Assembly (NCBI RefSeq): GCF_041146795.1
Contig: NC_135171.1
Span: 1,035,001 to 1,099,000, forward strand
DNA: 64,000 nt
Direction: 5' to 3'
Source of the DNA: Maylandia zebra
Lineage: Eukaryota; Chordata; Actinopteri; Cichliformes; Cichlidae
Part shown: positions 1 to 8,710 of the stretch, piece after piece
How the letters are laid out: the number at the start of each line of letters is the position of its first letter
How positions within the stretch are numbered: position 1 is the first letter of the stretch
The notes under the pieces: generated by a model
What the model saw: the letters and a program-made list of their open reading frames with translations, nothing else
Told to the model about the DNA's origin: nothing
Database searches by the model: none
Translations under genes and position numbers: made by a program

Positions 1-390
1 TCACGGTACAGGGTCTGAGAACCAGAATGTGTAAACTCTGGTTTAAATTAATATTCTTTGATTTATTTTTATGAATGGTTCTCTTTATTGTTTTCTACTT
101 ATGTTATATTTATAGTTTCTAGTCTTTAGGTTTCTGCCTCTGCCTTCCCTCTGTTTCATGTTTCTCCTTTTCTTACTTGTTTCTATGATCCATCTTCCCT
201 CTGTCTCCCCAGTCAGTCATGTCTCCATGTCAAGTCTGCGTCTAAGTGTGTGTCATGTTTCCTGTTTTATTTTGACAGTCTTGCATCCTGTGTTAGTGTG
301 CTCAGATTTCTTTCCTCCCATCTCGTTATGTTTTATCTCTCTCAGCTCTGTATCCCATGTGTTTTTTTTTGTTTTTTTTTCTACCTGTCT

Positions 391-600
391 CGTCCGGCAC
401 TGTATCAGACTTATTGTCTGAAGGCCAAGAAAAATGCCCAACAGATTTACTTCCCCAAGTGCATCATTACAGCTTTTGCCATACTGATCCACTTGATTCT
501 CATAGTTTACTCAATGTTTATTTTTTAATTATTTTTTAATTTTTAAGATATTATGATTAAAATGTACAGAATCGGGGGAAAGAAAAAAGACAAAGAAAAG
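391..600 (+). repeat. Interspersed repeat, copy A (pairs with 56,690-56,900)
   Basis: Both copies run in the same orientation and share the core GAAGGCCAAGAAAAATGCCC, then CAACAGATTTACTT, a block ending CTTGATT-TCATAGTTTA, and a purine-rich tail. Each is preceded by a T-rich tract and a CCTGTCT..GGCACTGTA block. The family is not named. Bases 1-390 are T/C-rich and hold nothing I can identify; the short ORFs there have no domain. Confidence 0.6.
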
Positions 601-669
601 TTACATTGGGAAATGGCTCAACAGAAACATCTTGATGCATGCTCAATCATCCAGGTAAGTAAATCTCCA

Positions 670-1895
670 AAAGTTGATTCTGTTCATCTGGGCTTCACTT
701 CACTTGCATCCCAGTCACAGAAGCGTTGGAGGTCGTTCGTAAGAGATTACAGGATGACCCCAACTTCAGCAACAGGACCACTCTCAGCATTGACCAAGTG
801 TGTTTGCTCTTGGAACTGTGTCTAAATTCCACCTACTTCACATACAAGGGTCAGTTCTACAGGCAGAAACATGGGTGTGTCATGGGCTCCCCAGTTTCAC
901 CCATCGTGGCCAATTTGTCAATGGAAGAAGTGGAAAAGAGGGCTTTGCTATCCTACCCTGGAACACCACCAAGCCATTGGTTCAGATATGCGGATGACAC
1001 CTGTGTGAAAATCAAATCTCAGGACGTACCACAGTTCACATTAACTCGGTGGACCGACGCATCAAATTCACCAGGGAGGATATGAAAAGTGGCAGGTTAG
1101 CCTTCTCAGACTGTGAGATTTCCATCAGTAATGGAGGACATCTAAAAGCTGACGTGTACCGTAAACCTACACAAACAGATCAGTATTTAAGGTTTGACTC
1201 TCATCATCCACTGGAGCACAAACTGGGCGTCATCAGGACACTACAACACAGAGCGAACACCATCCCCACAGACACAGCGGCTAGGGAAGCAGAAGAACAT
1301 CAAGAAGGCCTTGAGTAAATGTGGTTATCCCAGCTGGACTTTTGTCAAAGCTGGGAAGGCTCCTAAAGAAAGCTCCAGCCGATCCAGGAGAGAAGGACAA
1401 CCGCTGCCTAAACGCAAACCTGTAGTGATCCCGTACATGTCAGGAGTATCGGAGCAGTTGAGACGCATTTTCTCTAAACCCCAAAACACACTGCGCCAAA
1501 AACTGGTCCACCCCAAGGATCGGGTCCCCTGACACAAACAGAGTAACATGGTGTACGCTGTTAAGTGCAGGAGGATTGGCAGGATTTATACATCGGGGAA
1601 ACCAAACAACCTCTGGCGAAGTGGATGGCACAACACAGAAGAGCCACCTCATCAGGCCAGGACTCTGCAGTCTATTTACACCTACAGGCCAGTGGACACT
1701 TTCAATGATGAGGATGTAACATCCTGGACAGGGAGGAACGCTGGTTTGAGGGCGGAGTCAAGGAGGCCATTTACGTGAAAAGGGAAAGACCATCTCTGAA
1801 TGGAGGAGGGGCCTAAGGGTCCATCTGTCACCATCTTACAATGCTGTGATCGCAGCCATTCCCCAACTCTCTGTGAATGGGACTCATGGCCATTG
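670..1895 (+). pseudogene. Penelope-like element relic: reverse transcriptase plus GIY-YIG endonuclease
   Basis: Decayed single-protein retroelement of the Penelope-like class, whose product joins a reverse transcriptase to a C-terminal GIY-YIG nuclease. Visible from about 722: an RT segment with the motif GSPVSPIVANLSMEE and the catalytic box YADDTCVKI (near 985-1010). A linker region follows (KADVYRKPT, SHHPLEHKLGVIRTLQHRA). A degraded nuclease starts near 1548 (VYAVKC, then IYTSGK in place of the usual IGET-type motif), and the tail reads near 1800-1895. Coding moves between frames at about 1,050, 1,200-1,320, 1,540 and 1,620, so no product is possible. The upstream GTTGATTCTGTTCATCTGG at about 672 matches the terminal repeat fragment at 53,741. 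Class call is firm; family name is not given. Confidence 0.85.
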
Positions 1896-1904
1896 ATCAT
1901 TTTT

Positions 1905-2340
1905 TTCTTTCTCTCTCTCTCTCTCTCTCGCACTTTTTTTCCGCTTCACTCCGCATGCGAGCCTTGTGCTTTGTGCTGGGCAGAGGGGGGAGGGGCAGTA
2001 GTTACAGTTGCAGTAGCACAGGAACAGAGCGGGAGGGAGAGGCAGAAAGAGTCAGGGACAACAACGTCACATTAGAAAGGTATAGTAATCATCCACAACT
2101 ATTTTCTTTCTTTCTTTCTTTTTTTTTTTTAATAAACAACCTAGAAGAACACAAATAAACCAAAATAAACAAATATTCAAAAATAAACAAACGGGTGTGC
2201 CATCTAGTGTGTATATACACACACACACACACACACACATACACACCCATATAATTAGACATACATACACATACCTACATACATATGTATTCACCTATAC
2301 CCTCATACATACTGACATATACATATATACACATAACAAT
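1905..2340. repeat. Simple-sequence cluster
   Basis: A (CT)n run lies at about 1,909-1,929, a TTTC/poly-T run at 2,104-2,130, a (CA)n run at 2,217-2,240, and TA/CA-rich sequence continues to about 2,335. This is probably the boundary between the Penelope relic and the 3' end of the minus-strand LINE. Confidence 0.8.
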
Positions 2341-2622
2341 TCAGAAATGTGGCATACATAATTACAGAGATTCAAACAAAATCGGGTCTCCTTGACAAAA
2401 TGTAATGTTGCCATTTAACCCAAATATCACTAAATATGTCATATTGGAGTCTATTAATGAAGGTAATTCTTTCCATTTTAAACATCCCATAAACAGTCTA
2501 ATGCCAGTCATTTAGTGATGGAATTTTCACACTAAGCCATTTCTTGGTAATAGTCCTACGGGCAGCCAGACTCAGAATACCATACAACAGCTTGGACGTT
2601 TTATCTACATTCACTGAGTATA

Positions 2623-4211
2623 CAGTGGGGCAAAAAAGTATTTAGTCAGCCACCGATTGTGCAAGTTCCCCACTTAAAATGATGACAGAGGTCAGTAATT
2701 TGCACCAGAGGTACACTTCAACTGTGAGAGACAGAATGTGAAAAAAAAATCCATGAATCCACATGGTAGGATTTGTAAAGAATTTATTGGTAAATCAGGG
2801 TGGAAAATAAGTATTTGGTCAATAACAAAAATACAACTCAATACTTTGTAACATAACCTTTGTTGGCAATAACAGAGGTCAAACGTTTACTATAGGTCTT
2901 TACCAGGTTTGCACACACAGTAGCTGGTATTTTGGCCCATTCCTCCATGCAGATCTTCTCGAGAGCAGTGATGTTTTGGGGCTGTCGCCGAGCAACACGG
3001 ACTTTCAACTCCCGCCACAGATTTTCTATGGGGTTGAGGTCTGGAGACTGGCTAGGCCACTCCAGGACTTTCAAATGCTTCTTACGGAGCCACTCCTTTG
3101 TTGCCCGGGCGGTGTGTTTTGGATCATGTTGGAAGACCCAGCCTCGTTTCATCTTCAAAGTTCTCACTGATGGAAGGAGGTTTTGGCTCAAAATCTCACG
3201 ATACATGGCCCCATTCATTCTGTCCTTAACACGGATCAGTCGTCCTGTCCCCTTGGCAGAAAAACAGCCCCATAGCATGATGTTTCCACCCCCATGCTTC
3301 ACAGTAGGTATGGTGTTCTTGGGATGCAACTCAGTATTCTTCTTCCTCCAAACACGACGAGTTGAGTTTATACCAAAAAGTTCTACTTTGGTTTCATCTG
3401 ACCACATGACATTCTCCCAATCCTCTGCTGTATCATCCATGTGCTCTCTGGCAAACTTCAGACGGGCCTGGACATGCACTGGCTTCAGCAGCGGAACACG
3501 TCTGGCACTGCGGGATTTGATTCCCTGCCGTTGTAGTGTGTTACTGATGGTGACCTTTGTTACTTTGGTCCCAGCTCTCTGCAGGTCATTCACCAGGTCC
3601 CCCCGTGTGGTTCTGGGATCTTTGCTCACCGTTCTCATGATCATTTTGACCCCACGGGATGAGATCTTGCGTGGAGCCCCAGATCGAGGGAGATTATCAG
3701 TGGTTTTGTATGTCTTCCATTTTCTGATGATCGCTCCCACAGTTGATTTTTTCACACCAACCTATTGTAGATTCACTCTTCCCAGTCTGGTGCAGGTCTA
3801 CAATACTTTTCCTGGTGTCCTTCGAAAGCTCTTTGGTCTTGGCCATGGCGGAGTTTGGAGTCTGACTGTTTGAGGCTGTGGACAGGTGTCTTTTATACAG
3901 ATGATGAGTTCAAACAGGTGCCATTCATACAGGTAACGAGTGGGGGACAGAAAAGCTTCTTACAGAAGACGTTACAGGTCTGTGAGAGCCAGAGATTTTC
4001 CTTGTTTGAGGTGACCAAATACTTATTTTCCACCCTGATTTACGAATAAATTCTTTACAAATCCTACCATGTGGATTCATGGATTTTTTTTTCACATTCT
4101 GTCTCTCACAGTTGAAGTGTACCTCTGGTGCAAATTACTGACCTCTGTCATCATTTTAAGTGGGGGAACTTGCACAATCGGTGGCTGACTAAATACTTTT
4201 TTGCCCCACTG
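2623..4211 (-). mobile_element. Complete-ended Tc1/mariner element
   Basis: A 1,589-bp Tc1-type DNA transposon. The terminal CAGTGGGGCAAAAAAGTATT is matched as a perfect inverted repeat at the other end, continuing at least 49 bp (through AGTTCCCC), and similarity extends over roughly 170 bp at each end. It is flanked by TA at 2,621-2,622 and 4,212-4,213, the standard Tc1 target duplication. The near-perfect termini suggest a fairly young copy, though its transposase gene is damaged. Confidence 0.95.
2838..3846 (-). pseudogene. Tc1 transposase, damaged
   Basis: Cut-and-paste transposase of the DD34E class. The family start MAKTKELSK is at 3,846. The frame breaks near 3,765-3,775, where a TAG lies just upstream of [14 protein letters not shown], and the frame then stays open for 305 codons to GYVTKY. 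Visible in order: helix-turn-helix region, [11 protein letters not shown] (first catalytic Asp), [23 protein letters not shown] (second Asp) and [11 protein letters not shown] (Glu). Relatives carry a DNDPKHT motif here, so two codons appear to be missing at the second catalytic position. Together with the N-terminal frameshift this points to an inactive enzyme. The long plus-strand ORF at 2,932-3,873 is only its shadow. Confidence 0.9.
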
Positions 4212-4402
4212 TAAATATCCAAACAAAAGTTCATCCCAATTAAAGGGGAGTTGCATACTAAAAATGATCTGTAACTCAGAATGAATAGATACCCAAAAGT
4301 GTTGATCAGTGGCAGGACCAAAACAAGTGGAAGTGTTTTATTCCTTGGGCCCCACAGTTTCTCCAGCAGCTAGAGTGATTAGAATAATGTTTACTTTGTG
4401 CA

Positions 4403-4706
4403 GGAGTAAATGGCCTGTATTTTATATAGCACTTTCCCTAAGGACCCCAAAGCGCTTTACATATCCAGTCATCCACCCATTCACACACGCATTCACACAC
4501 TGGTGATGGCAAGCTACATTGTAGCCACAGCCACCCTGGGGCGCACTGACAGAGGCGAGGCTGCCGGACACTGGCGCCACCGGTCCCTCTGACCACCACC
4601 AGTAGGCACCAGGACACAATGACCGAGACTGTCCGAGCCGGGGCTCGAACCAGCAACCTTCCAATTACAAGGCGAACTCCCAACTCTTGAGCCACGATCG
4701 GAGTAA
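4403..4706 (-). mobile_element. tRNA-derived SINE (minus copy)
   Basis: Read on the minus strand, it begins CGATCGTGGCTCAAGAGTTG (A-box-like), has the B box GGTTCGAGCCC and ends in a tail with AAGCGCTTTGGGGTCC and CTATATAAAATACAGGCC. The target duplication GGAGTAA is at 4,403-4,409 and 4,700-4,706, inside the L1-type LINE. The same family occurs in plus orientation at 11,279. Confidence 0.9.
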
Positions 4707-5554
4707 TAAAAAACCCACAGAGCCTCTTCCAACCAAAACATCTCCATATATTAGAACTAGAAATTCTCCACTGAAAAGCACACTGCTGATACCAAATGTC
4801 ATTTGAAATTGCTGTATTTGTTTCCCTTTCCCATTTTTTTTTAATGTAGGTAGTATTCCGCTTCTTAACCTCTTGTATACCCTTATACAGTCTAGAAATC
4901 ACCTTGAGGCCGGGATCTGCCTGGTAAGCCTTGACAAATATACTCAAAACAGGTAGAGAGAAAAGATCTGTTCTCTTAGGTATAAAGTTATGTAGGTGAT
5001 GCCTAATTTGAAGAAACCTAAAAAAAATCCGTTTTGCTTAACTGGTATTGATCTTTTACTGATTGGAAGTCCCTAAGAATTCCCTTATCGTAAAACATAC
5101 AGTATGCCATTAAGCCTTGTCCTGCCCATTTTTTATATCTTACATCTAACTTATTGGGTAAAAAATCAAAATCAAAAGCGCACCATTTTAAAATCCTGGC
5201 CTCTTCATTCCAATCATTCTTATTAAGAAATTGTAACTAAAGTTTTAAAGGCAAGTTAATCCATTGGTTTCGTTGATTAATTTGTTTTTAATGAGTGTCA
5301 CATCCCCTAAGCTTGCCTGAATGGGAAAACCTCTTAAGGCCACTGTTTCTGTTTCTATTTCTTTCCATCTCGCTTGGTAGTCTACATTACACCAACACAC
5401 TAATATCCTCAATTGAGCTGAAATATAATAATCTTTCAAACATGGGAACCCCAACCCTCCTTTGTCTTTAGCCAACTGGATAGTTTGATACTTAATCCGT
5501 GGTTTTTTTCCCCTGCCATATGAACCTAGAGATTATTTTGTCCCATTCCTGAAA

Positions 5555-6665
5555 TTATTTATCAGTTATTTCAACTGGGAGTGTTTGGAACAAATAAAGC
5601 ATCCTGGGCAAGATATTCATTTTAACTGTATCAATACGTGATTCAAAATTTAAAAATGGTAATAAGTTCCATCTTTTAATATCCTCATTTATTTTATAAC
5701 ACAAAGGATTAAAATTTGCATTATATATCTTAGAGAGATCTTTAGTAATATTTACTCCAAGATACTTCATCTGCTCCGACTCCCAGTTAAAATTGACATT
5801 AGACTTAATTTCCTGATTTGGCTTATAATTAAAAGTTAATATCTGAGTCTTCGATATATTTAGTTTATAACCTGATAGTGAGCTAAAGGTCTCCAGAAGT
5901 GATAACAGCTTGGGGAAAGTAATGTTTGGATTTGTCAAGTAAATCAAAATATCATCAGCAAACAAGAAAATCTTATGCTCTCGACCCATGATCTTGACTC
6001 CAGTAATAGTATTGCTTTGTATAACACTTTGACTCAGGGCCTCTATGAAAAGAGCAAAGAGTGAGGGACTTAACGGGCAACCCTGACGTGTCCCTCTCTG
6101 TAAATTAAAAACATTAGAAAGCGCCCCGTTAACTTTAATTCTTGCCCTTGGTGATTTATATAGTGCTTGAATAATCCTGATAAACGATTGATGAAATCCA
6201 AACTTGCCCATGACTTTATATAGAAATTTCCAATTAACCAGATCGAAGGCCTTTTCAGCATCTAAGCTCATAAGGACAATCTGAATTTTATTTTTCCCAA
6301 CATAATCAATAACATTATCTTGCGTTTCTCTCTGCTTAATAAAACCAGTCTGATCCAAGCTAATTATCTGAACAAGAATATTTTCAATTCTTTTGGCAAG
6401 GATGTATGTGAATATCTTATAGTCCTGGTTAAGAACACTATATAGGGCGGTAATTTCCACAACCAAGCTTGTCCTTTCCTTCTTTAGCTATTAAGGAAAT
6501 AGAAGCCTCATTCCAAGATGGGGGGATTACTCCCGTCTTTAAAATATAATTGAATGATGTTCTCATCAAGGGAATCAATAACTCTTTCATTTCCTTATAC
6601 CAATCTGATGGGAATCCATCCGGGCCTGGGGATTTATTAGGTTTTAATTTTTGAAATGTCTTAAC
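5555..6665 (-). pseudogene. L1-type reverse transcriptase fragment (ORF2)
   Basis: Minus-strand RT of the L1/Tx1 group. From 6,660 downward: KLKPNKSPGPDGFPSDWY, then IPPSWNEASISLIAKEGKD, a frame change near 6,466, then LNQDYKIFTYILAKRI. Next come DQTGFIKQRETQDN, SLDAEKAFDLVNW (first catalytic Asp), [20 protein letters not shown] and FLFADDILIYL (the FADD box), followed by GYKLNISKTQIL and MKYLGVNI. The open stretch is 303 codons. The endonuclease half is missing, so this is a 5'-truncated dead copy. Confidence 0.88.
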
Positions 6666-8686
6666 TTCTCCCTTTCTAGGACCAGTATCTTCTTAGGAAT
6701 GGTTTCATTTACCTGATAAGCATGAAAATGATCATGGAAACACGTTTCATGCTGAACCATAACAAAAACAGCTTTATCATCATGCAAAATTATCGAAGTT
6801 ATCTTGCTGAAAACCGGCATGTTTTCATAAGTGCCTGTGCAAACAAAAAGCCCAACACGATATTCAACTCCACTACACTTTACCCAGTTTGTGAGATTGA
6901 CAGTGTTCTGTAAATCAACATGAAGATATGGAGATATAATTTCTGAGTATTCTTGTGTTTCAAGTGAACGCATTTTAACTGGACCAGACTCAACTGCTTT
7001 TAAACTCATACATTCCCAATAATAAGCTAATGCAAACTGATGTTTCCTTGCAAGTGATACAGTCAAATTCTTAAAGTTCTTAACACAGTCTTTGAAAAAT
7101 TTGTGTTTGGCTTCAAATCTCATGGTCCAGATATGAGTGAGAGGACCAATCTTTCGAATGCACCTTGGATAGTGGACCATGAAATGATGTTTTGGAATTA
7201 AGTTGTTTGATGGGTATAGTTCCTTAAAGAGTCTATGGTGTTCAATAATCAGGTGCTTTAAATACACAGTCATTCCTTCAGTGATAGAGTATGAGAAAAC
7301 TACGTTTAGAATGTGCAACAACAAAAGCAACAAATGCCAGTGCAAATCATCCTCTGGTACCAGGTCACCAAATATCAAAGGTATGTTTGTGATCAAACAA
7401 AGTGTTTGTGATGCATTTAAACCTATTCCATACCCTGCACGATCCAGGTTAATATTCGTTGGTTTATTTCTCTTTTCCATATAGCCGTAATTAAAAGCAT
7501 ATATCCTATTTAACAAGCTATCTTTAGAGATGAAGTATTCGATTAAATATTGAAATAGCAACTTGACTTCATATTGACCAACCCCTTCCAAAATATCATG
7601 CATGATGTCAACGGCATAATTTTCCGCAATATTGAAATATTTTAATGAATTAAGTATGCTCTTTCTTTTTATGCCGAATGAAGATGTTAATGTTGGATCA
7701 TCTACCAAATTATTATAATGTTGGTTATTCAGAATTGGTGATCTAAGAGTTAAACATGGGTCGTCCTTTGAGAAAACGAATTGAGCTGAAGACTGATCAA
7801 TTAGGCAAAATCTACAAAAATAATTAGCTCTAAACGATTCCAAAAACCCAAGAATGCTATGCATCCCCAAGTTATCACCTGTAATTTGTGCCAGAGTACC
7901 AAATACAGGAAATTTAGCAAATGGAACAGCAATCCCACTCGTCTCTAATATTTTCAGGTCCTTTACTAGGGGCTTCAGGATTTCATCAATTCCATATTTT
8001 TTTGTGTCTTGTGCATAAAATAATGATACCAGATGAATGTTCATTAAAGCCGAATTCAGACTGGGAGGAAGATTTCTAAGGATGAAGTAAAGGCAGCCAA
8101 CTTTGTGTATACCCTTTTTTGAACCTAAAGGACTTGCACACTCAAATTCGTCATAGTACAATTCCAAATTTTTAAATAAATCTGCAATGGCTGATCTGGA
8201 GGGACTGTCATTCGGTAATAGGGTCAATAATTGTTCCTGAATATTAGATTGCCAATCTCCCACAAATTCCTCTAAGTTCTGAACTGTAGAAAGAACTATT
8301 GTATTTGGTACACCACTTCCTAAAAGTCTGGCAATAATGGAGGCACACATGTCCTTGCTCTGATTTGAGAATGAAGGGCCTGCTTCAGAATTTTGGCACT
8401 GAGATGATGTGGATGGTGTTTCATCATTTAAGCACTGAGAACTACTAAACTGTTGGGTATCATGGTCAGAAGGGGTCTCATGAGGAACACATGTGCTAAC
8501 AGTAGCATGTATCTTATTCAGATGTCTTCTAAATCCAGAATAACTTGAGAATTGTAAACAACATCCTATCTGACCACATTTTAGTTTCAAATTTTTGCCA
8601 GGATACATTCCATGAACTAGTTTTAAATGTCTGAACAAAAGTAAAGCTGTACCAAAGGATAAAGCACAGAGAAAGCAGGTCAACAT
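6644..8686 (-). CDS. C2H2 zinc-finger / CACTA-Tnp2-like transposase ORF
   Basis: An unbroken 680-codon ORF with ATG at 8,684-8,686. The N-terminus has two C2H2 fingers: CFLC..HLKLVH at residues 4-25, and CGQIGC..HLNKIH at about 37-60. A Ser/Gln-rich linker follows to about residue 115. The body has the signature DIMHDILEGVGQYEVKLL near residues 358-375 and HHFMVHYPRCIRKIGPLTHIWTMRFEAKHK near 500-530 (abridged here only by position). DxMHxxLEG resembles the conserved block of Tnp2/CACTA (CMC) transposases, which I infer as the best home; I do not recognise a named host gene. The C-terminus runs into the truncated L1 LINE at about 6,640-6,700 and may be artificial. The upstream gene's stop codon is only 24 bp away on the same strand. 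Confidence 0.6.
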   Translation of the reverse strand: MLTCFLCALSFGTALLLFRHLKLVHGMYPGKNLKLKCGQIGCCLQFSSYSGFRRHLNKIHATVSTCVPHETPSDHDTQQFSSSQCLNDETPSTSSQCQNSEAGPSFSNQSKDMCASIIARLLGSGVPNTIVLSTVQNLEEFVGDWQSNIQEQLLTLLPNDSPSRSAIADLFKNLELYYDEFECASPLGSKKGIHKVGCLYFILRNLPPSLNSALMNIHLVSLFYAQDTKKYGIDEILKPLVKDLKILETSGIAVPFAKFPVFGTLAQITGDNLGMHSILGFLESFRANYFCRFCLIDQSSAQFVFSKDDPCLTLRSPILNNQHYNNLVDDPTLTSSFGIKRKSILNSLKYFNIAENYAVDIMHDILEGVGQYEVKLLFQYLIEYFISKDSLLNRIYAFNYGYMEKRNKPTNINLDRAGYGIGLNASQTLCLITNIPLIFGDLVPEDDLHWHLLLLLLHILNVVFSYSITEGMTVYLKHLIIEHHRLFKELYPSNNLIPKHHFMVHYPRCIRKIGPLTHIWTMRFEAKHKFFKDCVKNFKNLTVSLARKHQFALAYYWECMSLKAVESGPVKMRSLETQEYSEIISPYLHVDLQNTVNLTNWVKCSGVEYRVGLFVCTGTYENMPVFSKITSIILHDDKAVFVMVQHETCFHDHFHAYQVNETIPKKILVLEREKLRHFKN

Positions 8687-8710
8687 TTTGAATGCATAAC
8701 CTGGTTACAA

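Larger units (their letters stand above)
2340..6665 (-). mobile_element. 5'-truncated L1-type LINE with nested Tc1 and SINE
   Basis: The element reads on the minus strand from about 6,665 (inside the RT domain) to a 3' untranslated end near 2,340. The 3' part is cut by a Tc1 element (2,623-4,211) and by a SINE (4,403-4,706 including target duplications). LINE-like sequence resumes on each side of both insertions. Coding remnants are the RT at 5,555-6,665 and a C-terminal segment at 5,245-5,475 (MAKDKGGLGFPCLKDYY, typical of L1/Tx1 C-termini). The 5' truncation abuts or overlaps the end of the 6,644-8,686 ORF. Confidence 0.8.

Noticed and set aside
158..540. Short ORFs at the window start, one with hydrophobic residues
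   Set aside because: They arise from T-rich sequence and show no signal peptide plus domain structure, no splice context and no family match.
2932..3873. 313-codon plus-strand ORF over the Tc1 element
   Set aside because: Antisense shadow of the transposase gene; the minus strand carries the DDE motifs.
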